A DNA stretch of 64,000 bases from Crocinitomix catalasitica ATCC 23190 (GTDB taxonomy: Bacteria > Bacteroidota > Bacteroidia > Flavobacteriales_D > Crocinitomicaceae). This document shows positions 9,884 through 19,134 of the stretch, piece by piece. The notes below the pieces were generated by a model. That model was not told the DNA's origin and did no database searches. It saw only the letters and a program-made list of their open reading frames with translations. The first letter of the stretch is position 1; the number at the start of each line of letters is the position of its first letter. The translations under genes and the position numbers were made by a program. The DNA lies in contig NZ_JHXV01000007.1 of assembly GCF_000621625.1 (NCBI RefSeq), positions 157,082 through 221,081 of the forward strand. Direction: 5' to 3'.

Positions 9884-11026
9884 CTAATTTCGAACAACCT
9901 TTTTGGTGATTACAGAATTACCAACTGTACTTTGAACCATGTATATGCCGCTTTCTGGCAATGTTAAAACAACAGTAGAATATGCAGTTTGAATAGTTTG
10001 AACTAATTCACCGAGCCCATTAAAAACTTTAAGAGTTCGATCCGTATTTTCATCGAATTTTAGATTGATTTGTCCAGAATTCGAAGGATTTGGAAAACAA
10101 GTAAAACCAGATGAAGAATTTTCAATTTCCTCGACAGCACTTGTTAAATAGCCAAGTGTATACTGGCTAAAAAATCGCCATATTTCTTTAGAAGCATCTA
10201 TATCTTGATTCGTAATTCCCATTCCATAATCCACAGCACCTGGCCAAGTATGCTCACCGTTATTAATTCTATATAGTTCAATTGTACTACCTAACAATCC
10301 TCCTTCATAAAGAAAATGAGTAACAGTAGAACTGTCATATTCGTCAGTATCAGGAACCTCAGTAATAGTTGGTTCTGGATTACATTCATTAAAATCTACC
10401 CAATGTTCAATAGTTTGATCTACAGATTTAAAAAAGGCAGAACCTTCGTAAGCGACTGTAGGGTCGTCCGTACCATGAATCTGCATTACAGGCATTGGAT
10501 GGTTGGTCATGCAATCATCAAATTCTGCCACAGTCATTGTTCCAGTTACCGATGCAACAGCAGCAATTCGACCGCTTAATTGGCAGGCTAATTTATAACT
10601 CATAAATCCGCCATTACTCATTCCTGTTGAATAAACTCTAGAATGGTCGATGGAATATCGCGAAGCAACCGTATCAATTAATGCGGATAAGAAATTCACA
10701 TCATCTACACTTGAAGTACCAAAAGTATTCCAGTGCGTTGCACCGAAGCCATCTAAGGCACCGTCCGGACTAACAATAATGAAGTTAGCTGTATCAGCTA
10801 TTGGTCTAAAATCACCGTAAAGTTCTTGTTCAAACCCGTTAGATCCGTATCCGTGAAGATTAAGTACTAGAGGTACGGCATAACCGTCAGTATAAATTTC
10901 AGGAATATAAATACGATAAGTCCGTTCTAGCCCATCCATTTCGAATCCACTAATAATCGTTGTTTGTGAAAAACCAGCATTTAAGCTGAAAATGAAAAGG
11001 ATGAATATATATGTTTTTTGTAGCAT
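9884..11026 (-). CDS. PHB-depolymerase/feruloyl-esterase-like hydrolase with T9SS sorting domain
   Basis: 380 residues. A signal peptide (1-20, ending NAGFSQ) precedes an esterase domain of the LpqC/PHB depolymerase type: LNLHGYGSNGFEQE (oxyanion region), SPDGALDGFGATHWN, nucleophile GMSNGG (Ser137), QIHGTDDPTVAY (acid) and NNGEHTWPG (catalytic His). The last 80 residues are a type A sorting domain (FPNPSNSGQINL ... VVRN) for T9SS export. It is probably a secreted carbohydrate- or polyester-ester hydrolase; the substrate cannot be told from sequence. Confidence 0.88.
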   Translation of the reverse strand: MLQKTYIFILFIFSLNAGFSQTTIISGFEMDGLERTYRIYIPEIYTDGYAVPLVLNLHGYGSNGFEQELYGDFRPIADTANFIIVSPDGALDGFGATHWNTFGTSSVDDVNFLSALIDTVASRYSIDHSRVYSTGMSNGGFMSYKLACQLSGRIAAVASVTGTMTVAEFDDCMTNHPMPVMQIHGTDDPTVAYEGSAFFKSVDQTIEHWVDFNECNPEPTITEVPDTDEYDSSTVTHFLYEGGLLGSTIELYRINNGEHTWPGAVDYGMGITNQDIDASKEIWRFFSQYTLGYLTSAVEEIENSSSGFTCFPNPSNSGQINLKFDENTDRTLKVFNGLGELVQTIQTAYSTVVLTLPESGIYMVQSTVGNSVITKKVVRN

Positions 11027-11076
11027 TTTATTGTTAAATCTAATCTAAATACGTTTTAAAAGTCATAAAGGTTAGT

Positions 11077-11895
11077 TTATGAAAAGAAAAATTCAAGAGG
11101 ATTTGACATTTGGTATGTCATTGAAAGCAATGATTTAGATTTTGAATTGTCTACAATTTTATAACTACTGTTCCCTGTCGCGTTAAATTGAGGAGGAGTA
11201 AGACTTAAATTATAAGCTGCAGCATTGTAAAAATCATCGCGTTTAGGATGTTCATCAGCGCAACCATTAATTATTTCACCCCATACACTTTGTTCAATAA
11301 TAGAACGGACAATTTGTATACAATCATCCAAGTGGATTAAGTTAACATACCCATTTGGATTGTCGATATCATCTACCTTCGATAAAAAACGACCAGGATG
11401 CCTGTCAGGTCCAACTAATCCTGCAAACCGAACAATTGTAGCGCGGTTACCTAATGATTCTGATATACGGTTTTCGGCGTTCAATACTGCTTTACCGCCT
11501 GCTCTAATTGGAGCAGGTAAAGTAGATTCATTCACTGACGCATTCGAATTTCCATAAACAGAAGTAGAACTAATAAAGATTACTTTGGTTTTAGTTTCCA
11601 ATACATTTAAAATTGTTTGGATTTGTTGCCCATAAGCATCATGACTTTTATTTCTATCCGGTGGAATATTAAGCACCAATACATCTACATTTTCAATAAA
11701 TTGGCCTAGATTACCAACAATACCGTTCGATTTAATGATTAATCGCCGTACTTTGAAAGGCTGGTTAACGAGGTCAGCAAATTTTTCTGTAGAAGTGGTA
11801 CTCCCGATTACTTCATAATTTTTATCATATAGATTCTTTGCTAGCGGCAGTCCGAACCACCCTAATCCTATGATTGCTATTTTTGTTTTTTTCAC
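11077..11895 (-). CDS. NAD(P)-binding Rossmann oxidoreductase, YeeZ-like
   Basis: 272 residues. The N-terminus KIAIIGLGWFGLPLAKNL is a GxGxxG dinucleotide-binding loop. VLVLNIPPDR, FISSTSVYG and RFAGLVGPDRHPGRFL follow in the order seen in atypical extended SDR / NAD-dependent epimerase-like proteins of the E. coli YeeZ group. No canonical YxxxK pair is obvious, so catalysis is uncertain. It stands alone on the minus strand. Confidence 0.75.
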   Translation of the reverse strand: MKKTKIAIIGLGWFGLPLAKNLYDKNYEVIGSTTSTEKFADLVNQPFKVRRLIIKSNGIVGNLGQFIENVDVLVLNIPPDRNKSHDAYGQQIQTILNVLETKTKVIFISSTSVYGNSNASVNESTLPAPIRAGGKAVLNAENRISESLGNRATIVRFAGLVGPDRHPGRFLSKVDDIDNPNGYVNLIHLDDCIQIVRSIIEQSVWGEIINGCADEHPKRDDFYNAAAYNLSLTPPQFNATGNSSYKIVDNSKSKSLLSMTYQMSNPLEFFFS

Positions 11896-12066
11896 TATTA
11901 AGTAATATAAGCTATTATTACGGGAGTCAGTATAAATATTTGAAGGTTACAAATTTACGAAATTTTCAACCTGATTTACATCACTTATTGTTAATTTATT
12001 GGTAATAGAAATTATCATTCGTGTTTTTATTTTTATAGTTTAGTAATTCACAAAAAAATAATAACA

Positions 12067-12531
12067 ATGGAAAACGGAGAAATGATAATTGATGATTACG
12101 AAAATGGTAATGATTTAGCGTTGTCTACTACAGCATTAGGCTTTTTAAAAGAAACAGGTAAATGGGCTAAATTTATTTCTATTCTTGGTTTTATAGTTGT
12201 TGGGTTTATGATAATTGCTTCGTTGGTCATGATGATGGCAGGTTCAGCACTTGGTCGGAATTTCGGCGGAATGAATATGGATGCCACAATTGTAGGTCTG
12301 ATCTATTTGGGAGTAACAGCACTTTATTTTTTCCCAATTTATTATCTGTATAATTTTTCTGTGAAAATTCAACACGCCATTCTTTCAAAGAATAATCAAG
12401 TATTAGAAGATGCATTAGAATTTTTAAAATCTCATTATAAATTTATTGGCATTTTGATGGTGATAATGCTAGGGTTTTATGCATTGATTTTTCTAGTCGG
12501 ATTATTTGGTGGATTAGCGGCAGCATTCTAA
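12067..12531 (+). CDS. DUF5362-like membrane protein
   Basis: 154 residues with an acidic N-terminal tail, then about three to four hydrophobic helices (around 38-63, 78-98, 125-150) and the short linker SVKIQHAILSKNNQVLEDALEFLKSHYKF before the last helix. The order matches Bacteroidota proteins labelled DUF5362 (from memory). No function is known for the family. A strong bidirectional terminator follows 10 nt after the stop codon. Confidence 0.7.
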   Translation: MENGEMIIDDYENGNDLALSTTALGFLKETGKWAKFISILGFIVVGFMIIASLVMMMAGSALGRNFGGMNMDATIVGLIYLGVTALYFFPIYYLYNFSVKIQHAILSKNNQVLEDALEFLKSHYKFIGILMVIMLGFYALIFLVGLFGGLAAAF

Positions 12532-12540
12532 AATAAGCAA

Positions 12541-12583
12541 ACATAAAAAAAGCCGAAACAATACGTTTCGGCTTTTTTTATGT
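12541..12583. terminator. Bidirectional terminator between converging genes
   Basis: ACATAAAAAAAGCCGAAAC / GTTTCGGCTTTTTTTATGT around a short loop, with A and T runs on both sides. It serves the + gene ending at 12531 and the - gene ending at 12630. Confidence 0.95.
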
Positions 12584-12629
12584 TTTAAATTCTTACAGTT
12601 TTTATTCGAACAATAGGAGTAATAATTAA

Positions 12630-13268
12630 TTATTTATTCTGGTATTGGTAGACTTTTTCTAGGTCATTTGCACTATTAATAGACATCTTTAAGTTTTTTA
12701 CTAAGCCATCTTTTAAGCTATAAACCCAACCGTGGATATAAGGAAATTCACCCGCGTCCCATTCTTCTTGAACGAATGATACTTTGGCCAAGTTACTGAC
12801 TTGTTCAAGTACATTTAATTCAACGAATCTATTTTCTCTATCTTCAACCTTTTCAATTTTGTCAAGTTCGTTTTGGTGCAAACGATAAACATCTTTAATG
12901 TGCAAAAGCCAGTTGTCTAAAAATCCAAATTTGTCATTTGTCATTGCCGCTTTAACTCCTCCGCAACCATAATGTCCACAAACAATAATGTGTTTTACTT
13001 TTAATACTTTTACTGCGTAATTAACAACGCTCAATAGGTTAGAGTCGGTGTGTACAACCATATTCGCAATGTTCCGTTGTACAAAAATAGAGCCTGGCAT
13101 CGCATTGGTTATTTCAGTAGCTGGCACTCGACTATCAGAGCAACCAATCCATAAAAATTTGGGGGTTTGTCCTGCAGATAATTTTGAAAAAAATTCTGGT
13201 CGTTCTTTTGCTGTATTTGCAGCCCAATTCACATTTCCTACTAGTAAGTCTTTGATTGTTTCAGCCAT
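12630..13268 (-). CDS. can: Beta-class carbonic anhydrase
   Basis: 212 residues, normal for the family, interconverting CO2 and bicarbonate. The zinc ligands are visible: Cys43 in GCSDSRVPATEI (with the Asp45-Arg47 dyad), then His99 and Cys102 in VCGHYGCGG. QRNIANMV and HTDSNLLSVVNYAV between them are conserved family segments. Cytosolic, no signal peptide. It is a single gene closed by the shared bidirectional terminator. Confidence 0.95.
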   Translation of the reverse strand: MAETIKDLLVGNVNWAANTAKERPEFFSKLSAGQTPKFLWIGCSDSRVPATEITNAMPGSIFVQRNIANMVVHTDSNLLSVVNYAVKVLKVKHIIVCGHYGCGGVKAAMTNDKFGFLDNWLLHIKDVYRLHQNELDKIEKVEDRENRFVELNVLEQVSNLAKVSFVQEEWDAGEFPYIHGWVYSLKDGLVKNLKMSINSANDLEKVYQYQNK

Positions 13269-13458
13269 CGATAGTTTATTTATTGTATGATTCGAAAGTA
13301 CAAAATCGATAGGTTATAAATTGAATTTAAAAATAATTTTTTACGAATTATCAGATCGAAGTCAAAAGAGAAGATGGAGAGAGAACGTTGGAGTAGCACA
13401 GTAATTTCTGAAAAGTTCAATTTGAGTTTTAAGAAATTGCATTATCTTGCGGGGAATT

Positions 13459-14334
13459 ATGGCCCAATACTCAGGTTCACAGAAAGCTAGATTAGAGCAA
13501 CAAAGACGTCAACGACTATTTTATGAGCGTCAACGGGAAAAAGCTGCGAATAAAAAAGGGAAGAAGAAAAATAATGATGATACATATTTTTTCTTTGAAT
13601 ACTCCGAATGGCGTATGAGAAGGTTGGCTCCATTTGCCTTATTAATTCATTCATTAACAATTCTGTTTTTGCTGTCATGGTTTATTAGTGCACGGTCTTA
13701 TGAAGTCAGTAATTTTCATTTTAATGGAATCGGAGAAGTAGAAATACCAGCAGATAATGGTCTTTATAAGTTTAATATTAAACAGAATTTACCAACAGAT
13801 AAAGCTCCTTTATATTCCGAATTGGAAATTGAAATTTTAGACGAAAATTTTGATCATGTTTATTCTGTTTATAAAGATTTATGGCAAGAATTACATCAAG
13901 ATGAAAATTATAGAACTAAATTATATAGTGATTTGAATGTTGAATTTAAGTTAGAGCTGCAAAAAGCAGGTATTTATCACATTCGAACGATAAGTCATAA
14001 TAATAACTATGGTTTGTTTACAGCGAAAGTAAGTAAAATGGTTTTTGGAGGTATGTATTTTCCATTCTACAGTATACTCTTTGGGGTATTGTCTGTTCTA
14101 CTTTTTTTTGCGTCACCAAATTTGGGATCTCTTTCGGATATGTTGGCAGTCTTGCCTAAGTTGAGAAGTTGGAAACAGAATAGAGCATTTCATTATGCAT
14201 TAGGTGTGGCTTTAGTTTTATTCATTGGCTGTTGGGTTGCCGCATTTAATAATTATGGTTTTGCTTCTGGTGGAGATGAAACAGTATTGCCCACTTATTT
14301 TTTTCGTAATAACGCAGTAACATATTTAGGATGA
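13459..14334 (+). CDS. Unknown membrane protein, first gene of the polyamine-type operon
   Basis: 291 residues from the ATG at 13459, which has GGGGAATT just upstream; a TTG 12 nt earlier is less likely. The first 40 residues are strongly basic and Gln/Arg rich (EQQRRQRLFYERQREK). A TM helix follows (about 58-78), then a roughly 110-residue extracytoplasmic beta-rich domain (NFHFNGIGEVEIPADNGLYKFNI...), then helices at about 195-215 and 240-262. No family recognised. The stop overlaps the next gene's ATG by 4 nt, so it is translationally linked to the DUF4178 protein and probably part of the same membrane complex. Confidence 0.7.
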   Translation: MAQYSGSQKARLEQQRRQRLFYERQREKAANKKGKKKNNDDTYFFFEYSEWRMRRLAPFALLIHSLTILFLLSWFISARSYEVSNFHFNGIGEVEIPADNGLYKFNIKQNLPTDKAPLYSELEIEILDENFDHVYSVYKDLWQELHQDENYRTKLYSDLNVEFKLELQKAGIYHIRTISHNNNYGLFTAKVSKMVFGGMYFPFYSILFGVLSVLLFFASPNLGSLSDMLAVLPKLRSWKQNRAFHYALGVALVLFIGCWVAAFNNYGFASGGDETVLPTYFFRNNAVTYLG

Positions 14335-14876
14335 TATCATTAATAAAAAGATTATTTGGAATTCGTAATGCAAACAAAGATACAACTGATACAAAAATTG
14401 ACTTTGATATTCCTGATTTAAAGAAGGGGTACATATTTGATTATGATATGAGTAGTTGGGAAGTTGAAGATGTCGTTGTGTATACCTGGGATAATGGGGT
14501 AAAGGACTTAGAATTCAATATTTTTAATGGTAAAGATAAAATGTACCTTAATTACGAAAAGGTGGGCAGTCAAGTGAGTATTTTTTGGGAAGCAAAATTA
14601 AATGATGTTTGGGCAGAGGCAAGGAATAATATTCGCAAAAAGGTAGATATTTCAGAGCGCGAATTCAAGTATAAAGGTAATACCTATTATTTCGCTGGAG
14701 AAGGTTCTGCAAAAGTAAGTTCATCTACAGAAACCTTTCATATGCAGAATTGGTTATTTCAAACGGATTCAGATGATTCGCTAGTTTCAATAAATAAATA
14801 TGAGGATAACTCGATGGAAGTTTACGTTGGTAAAAAACTCAAGCTACACGAAATAAGTAATATACTTCCGCGATAA
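14331..14876 (+). CDS. DUF4178 domain protein
   Basis: 181 residues, soluble. It contains DLKKGYIFDYDMSSWEVEDVVVY, KDLEFNIFNGKDKMYLNYE and later FKYKGNTYYFAGEGSAKV, which match the DUF4178 pattern as I remember it (small beta-rich domains, YjfK-like). These domains recur beside DUF350 and polyamine-synthase-like genes in many bacteria. It overlaps the upstream gene by 4 nt, and its stop shares a base with the downstream lipoprotein ATG at 14876. Confidence 0.65.
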   Translation: MISLIKRLFGIRNANKDTTDTKIDFDIPDLKKGYIFDYDMSSWEVEDVVVYTWDNGVKDLEFNIFNGKDKMYLNYEKVGSQVSIFWEAKLNDVWAEARNNIRKKVDISEREFKYKGNTYYFAGEGSAKVSSSTETFHMQNWLFQTDSDDSLVSINKYEDNSMEVYVGKKLKLHEISNILPR

Positions 14877-15592
14877 TGCAAATACGAAAAATCATATTGT
14901 TTATAGTCTTATCAATCTTGATGATTGCATGTGGCGGAAAGGTTTTACCGGTGAATCCCATCAAAATAATGAAGGATAAATTCAAAGAGAAAGAAGCTTA
15001 TACTATTACACTTTATGACATGGATTTACGCGAAGGAAACTATGTTCATAGATATAAAATATTTGAACCAAAAGAAGGTTCGAAAGTCAATATAGAAACA
15101 ACAGATTGGACAACTGTAGACGATGATTTTTTCTTACTACATGTCGATAATTTAGGGATGGAAATTTTTTCAAAGAACCGAGATGGTTTATACAATAATT
15201 TGGTTACTCCTCCAGGGTTTAGCCATTTTGTTGGGCATGATAAATATGGCCAATGGTCATCGTTATCAACTACTCAGAGTACGGATAGTTCTCGTGTTTG
15301 GCGTTTTCATGAATCAAATGGCGAATCAGTTTTAGAAAGAGAACTTGGTTTGGCAGGATTAAATATCACCAAAGGGGAATACGACCGTTTTCTTGATAAA
15401 TACCAGTTAAACCGACCGTTTTACGGGGACCAAATCGCAAAAGATTCGACAAAATACGGAACAAGTAGTAGACATTGGTTTTTAATGCGACCTATGTTTT
15501 ATACGAGAAGATTAACTAAAAAGAATTTTGATAAACCATACCGTGGATCATACTCGTCGAGTACAAGAGGTGGTGGAGGATTCGGTAAATAA
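14876..15592 (+). CDS. Unknown lipoprotein in the polyamine-type operon
   Basis: 238 residues. Signal peptide with lipobox LMIACGG (Cys at residue 19). The mature part begins VLPVNPIKIMKDKFKEKEAYTITLYDMDLREGNYVHRYKI and ends in a Gly/Ser/Arg-rich tail (SYSSSTRGGGGFGK). The Gly-rich tail is reminiscent of small DUF4247-type lipoproteins found near DUF350 genes, but that is a weak impression. Anchored to a membrane; role unknown. Confidence 0.65.
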   Translation: MQIRKIILFIVLSILMIACGGKVLPVNPIKIMKDKFKEKEAYTITLYDMDLREGNYVHRYKIFEPKEGSKVNIETTDWTTVDDDFFLLHVDNLGMEIFSKNRDGLYNNLVTPPGFSHFVGHDKYGQWSSLSTTQSTDSSRVWRFHESNGESVLERELGLAGLNITKGEYDRFLDKYQLNRPFYGDQIAKDSTKYGTSSRHWFLMRPMFYTRRLTKKNFDKPYRGSYSSSTRGGGGFGK

Positions 15593-15598
15593 AATATT

Positions 15599-16462
15599 AT
15601 GGAAAAAGAATTAGCGTTTGCTTGGCAATCGGGTTTGTTTTTAATTATCTGTCTTGGATTATTTTTTATTGCAAAGCTGATATTTAAGATGTTTAACCCT
15701 AAAATTAACTTAGGATCAGAACTAGTAGACAAAGACAATACAGCATTTTACATTGTTTACATTTGCTACTTCTTAGGGTTTTTATTGATTGTTGGTGGAA
15801 TAATGAACAGTGAAAGTAGTGGGCATTTTTTGCAAGAAATAACCTATACCTTGGCTTATGGATTAGTTGGTGTTTTTTTATTAAACATCATCACTATCAT
15901 CATGGATAGATTCGTGCATACGTCTCTTAAATTATGGGATGAAGTAATAGAAAAAACGAATATTGCAATCGGTGTTCTAAAAGGAGGGAATTATCTAAGT
16001 GCGGGGATTATTATTAGCGGTGTAATGTTAACCGAAGTGGATAGACCGATACAAGCGGCGGTATTTTTAGTTTTTGCTTTGGTGATCGCGTCAATAGGTT
16101 TTGTGTATTATAATTTGACGACACCTTTTAATGCTAAAACCGAAATTTATAAAGGAAATATAGCGGTTGCAATCAGTGCAGCTGGTGCTCAGGTGGCATT
16201 TGCTATATTGATTTATGCAGGTTTTCAAATTGAACATACTTCTTGGGTCGATTCTTTAATCAGTATTGGTATTGATGTATTGGGTGGAATTATCATCCTT
16301 CCATTGATTCGTTTGATTGTAGAAAAGGCGTTTATTTCTAAGCACAGAAAAATAACGGATGAAATGATTAATCAAGATGTACCGAATGTGGGGTTAGGTA
16401 TGTTTGAAGCAGGAGCCTATATTGGAGGGGCTCTACTTTTCATATGGTGTTGGAATTTGTAA
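15599..16462 (+). CDS. DUF350 integral membrane protein (YjfL-like)
   Basis: 287 residues, about eight hydrophobic segments. It appears to contain two tandem DUF350 units: residues about 45-145 (CYFLGFLLIVGGIM ... YGLVGVFLLNIITIIMDRF) and about 185-285 (GNIAVAISAAGAQVAFAILI ... LGGIIILPLIRLIVEK). The family is known as YjfL in E. coli; function unknown, with frequent association to envelope-stress and polyamine-type operons. It begins 6 nt after the lipoprotein stop. Confidence 0.75.
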   Translation: MEKELAFAWQSGLFLIICLGLFFIAKLIFKMFNPKINLGSELVDKDNTAFYIVYICYFLGFLLIVGGIMNSESSGHFLQEITYTLAYGLVGVFLLNIITIIMDRFVHTSLKLWDEVIEKTNIAIGVLKGGNYLSAGIIISGVMLTEVDRPIQAAVFLVFALVIASIGFVYYNLTTPFNAKTEIYKGNIAVAISAAGAQVAFAILIYAGFQIEHTSWVDSLISIGIDVLGGIIILPLIRLIVEKAFISKHRKITDEMINQDVPNVGLGMFEAGAYIGGALLFIWCWNL

Positions 16463-16472
16463 TTGATTAGTT

Positions 16473-18026
16473 GTGAAGAAAATCGATTATTCTAGGTTAC
16501 TCAAAGTTTCCATTTTTGCAACAGGCCTTTCTGGTATTGTTGCTGAATATGTATTGGCAACTACAGCTTCATACTTCCTTGGTGACTCTGTTTTTCAATG
16601 GACCATTATTTTATCTCTCATGCTTTTCTCTATGGGGTTGGGTAGTCGGTTCAGTAAAAAAATTGAATCAAATCTTATCGAATCGTATATTTTACTAGAG
16701 TTTTTATTGTCACTCATTACTTCTTTCTCTGTTATATTTCTATACGGATTAATGCCTGTCATTTCTAGTTTAGATGTTGTTATTTATGGTTTGAGTATGT
16801 TGGTAGGATTCTTAATTGGAATTGAAATCCCCCTTGTAACACGAATTAATAGCGAATACGAGGGGCTAAAAACCAATATCTCTGGTATGATGGAGAACGA
16901 CTATTATGGGAGTTTAGTTGGAGGTTTATTTTTTGCTTTTATAGGCATCCGTTTTTTAGGTTTGACCTATACACCTTTCGTTGTAGGTGGTGTTAATTTG
17001 ATGGTTGCAATCATTCTATTGTTCTCATTTACCAAATTTATTTCTAAAATTAATGCAAAGAAATTAAGGATATTAGGAGGGGTGATCACAACAATATTTA
17101 TACTTGGAATTGTATTTTCAAATCCAATCGTTGAGTATGGAAATCAAAGTCGATTTGGTGAAAAGGTAGTCTTTACGGAGCAAACACCCTATCAGCAAAT
17201 TACCATTACACAATGGAAAGATGATTATCAACTTTATTTAAACCAAGGAAAGCAGTTGAGTACTTTTGACGAATGGTTATATCATGAACCGCTAGTGCAT
17301 CCTGTTATGTCTTTGGTGAAGGGCGAGGTTGATGTTTTGATAATGGGCGCAGGTGATGGTTGTGCCATTCGAGAGCTATTAAAGCACGATCGTGTGAAGT
17401 CAATTACACTTGTCGATTTAGATTCGGCTATGACGAATTTAGGGAGAGAACACCCTATATTTAGAAAACTCAATCAAGATGCCTTCTTCTCTAAAAAAGT
17501 GAAAGTAATTAATACTGATGCCTTCCATTATTTAGAGTCAAGTCCTATATTTTTTGATGTAATAATTGCCGATTTTCCTGATCCACGGACAGTAGAATTG
17601 AATAAGTTATATAGTTATGAATTTTATAAGCTTTGTGGACATCGCTTAAGGCCAAATGGTGCATTTATTACGCAATCTACAAGTCCATATTATACAACAC
17701 ATACATTTCGTTGTATAAATAAAACACTCCAAAAGGCTGGTTTTAATACATTGCCTATTCACAATCATGTATATTCGTTTGGTGAATGGAGTTGGATTAT
17801 TGGGTCTAAAAACTTGAGTTCGAACCAAATTAAAACGACGATTCAGAAAGCTGATATATCTAAAATTGACAAGTTAAAATGGATGACCAAAGAGTCTTTG
17901 TTACTTATCACATCTTTTGGTAAGGACTTAATTGAAGTGGATACATCAAAAATAGAATTCAATACAATACACAATCCAGTAGCTTATAAATATTATGAAA
18001 AAGGAGATTGGTCATTCGAGTTTTAA
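16473..18026 (+). CDS. Membrane-fused spermidine-synthase-like aminopropyltransferase
   Basis: 517 residues, GTG start 10 nt after the DUF350 stop. Residues about 10-215 hold six to seven TM helices. About 225-490 is a Rossmann methyltransferase-fold domain of the spermidine synthase family: LNQGKQLSTFDEWLYHEPLVHP, the AdoMet/dcAdoMet loop GAGDG (292-296), acidic VDLD (314-317) and ADFPDP (366-371, where soluble enzymes have D-S/T-S/T-D-P). The family transfers aminopropyl groups from decarboxylated AdoMet to amines. The AdoMet decarboxylase encoded at the end of the same operon would supply the donor. The acceptor is unknown and may be membrane-associated. Confidence 0.85.
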   Translation: MKKIDYSRLLKVSIFATGLSGIVAEYVLATTASYFLGDSVFQWTIILSLMLFSMGLGSRFSKKIESNLIESYILLEFLLSLITSFSVIFLYGLMPVISSLDVVIYGLSMLVGFLIGIEIPLVTRINSEYEGLKTNISGMMENDYYGSLVGGLFFAFIGIRFLGLTYTPFVVGGVNLMVAIILLFSFTKFISKINAKKLRILGGVITTIFILGIVFSNPIVEYGNQSRFGEKVVFTEQTPYQQITITQWKDDYQLYLNQGKQLSTFDEWLYHEPLVHPVMSLVKGEVDVLIMGAGDGCAIRELLKHDRVKSITLVDLDSAMTNLGREHPIFRKLNQDAFFSKKVKVINTDAFHYLESSPIFFDVIIADFPDPRTVELNKLYSYEFYKLCGHRLRPNGAFITQSTSPYYTTHTFRCINKTLQKAGFNTLPIHNHVYSFGEWSWIIGSKNLSSNQIKTTIQKADISKIDKLKWMTKESLLLITSFGKDLIEVDTSKIEFNTIHNPVAYKYYEKGDWSFEF

Positions 18027-19134
18027 ACAAACGAATTGGCTGATGTCTTCTTGGGCTGATGTCTTCATTCTTTTTGTTCCTGTTTGGCTTTTATGGGTCA
18101 TTTTCTTCTCGAATGCAAGCTATTTTCAGTCAGTGGAATTGCCGGTTTGGGCTTGGGTTGTATTCGTGTTGGGTATTGATGTAAGTCACGTATGGAGTTC
18201 GTTATTCAGAACATATTTGGTAAAAGAAGATTTTCAACAACACCGTAAATTATTATTGCTTACGCCAATTCTTGCACTGATTGCAAGTGTCTTATTACTG
18301 AGTTTTGCAATGGATTGGTTTTGGCGTGTAATGGCTTATGTTGCAGTTTTTCATTTCATCAAACAACAATTTGGGTTTGTGGCTCTGTATAAATTGAAAG
18401 TCGGTGAAGTTCGAAAACAAATAATATCCGACAAAAAAATCATTTATTTAGCGACGGTTTATCCAGTGCTATATTGGCATTTTAATTCCACTGCAAAGTT
18501 CAATTGGTTTGTTCGAAACGATTTTATTCCTTTATATAAATTGTTTCCTAGTCAAGATATGATGTTACAATTTTTTCAAGTGATGAATGTCTTATATTGG
18601 GGGGTAATCGCATTTTGGTTAGTCTTTGAAATAAAAGCATTCGTAAAGAAGGAGAAAGTGTCGTTGGGTAAGATTTTATGGGTGCTAACAACAGCACTAA
18701 ACTGGTGGTTTGGCATTGTTTATTATAATTCGGATGTAATTTTTAGTGTCTCAAATGTCGTTGCGCATGGTATTCCGTATATCGCTCTTATTTATTATTA
18801 TAACCTCAAAAAAGAGGAGATAATAACAAAACAATCATCAAGTTTAAAGCGGAAAATAAAATGGGTCATTGCCTTATTGGTTACAATTCTAATAGCAGCC
18901 TTAATCGAAGAGTATTTTTGGGATATGTTTATTTACAGAGAACACATCGCTTTTTTTGAGAATATTCATCCGTATCGTTGGGATCAGCTGGCGAATGAAT
19001 GGGGTATTATTGTAGGTGTCGCAATTCTAGCATTGCCTCAACAAGTACATTATATTATTGATGGTTTTATATGGAAAATGAATGGTAAGAATCAATATCT
19101 AAAACCAATTTTTAAATCGAAAGATGAATCGTAG
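17995..19134 (+). CDS. Unknown polytopic membrane protein in the polyamine-type operon
   Basis: 379 residues with about eight to nine hydrophobic helices. The ATG lies 32 nt inside the preceding gene, so coupling is likely. His-containing helices stand out: GIDVSHVWSSLFRTY, FHFIKQQFGFVALY, VVAHGIPYIALIYYY and ALPQQVHYIIDGFIWK. Conserved-looking His in several membrane segments hint at a metal- or heme-dependent membrane enzyme (loosely like fatty-acid desaturase or hydroxylase-type proteins). This is inference from pattern only; no family was recognised with confidence. Confidence 0.7.
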   Translation: MKKEIGHSSFKQTNWLMSSWADVFILFVPVWLLWVIFFSNASYFQSVELPVWAWVVFVLGIDVSHVWSSLFRTYLVKEDFQQHRKLLLLTPILALIASVLLLSFAMDWFWRVMAYVAVFHFIKQQFGFVALYKLKVGEVRKQIISDKKIIYLATVYPVLYWHFNSTAKFNWFVRNDFIPLYKLFPSQDMMLQFFQVMNVLYWGVIAFWLVFEIKAFVKKEKVSLGKILWVLTTALNWWFGIVYYNSDVIFSVSNVVAHGIPYIALIYYYNLKKEEIITKQSSSLKRKIKWVIALLVTILIAALIEEYFWDMFIYREHIAFFENIHPYRWDQLANEWGIIVGVAILALPQQVHYIIDGFIWKMNGKNQYLKPIFKSKDES

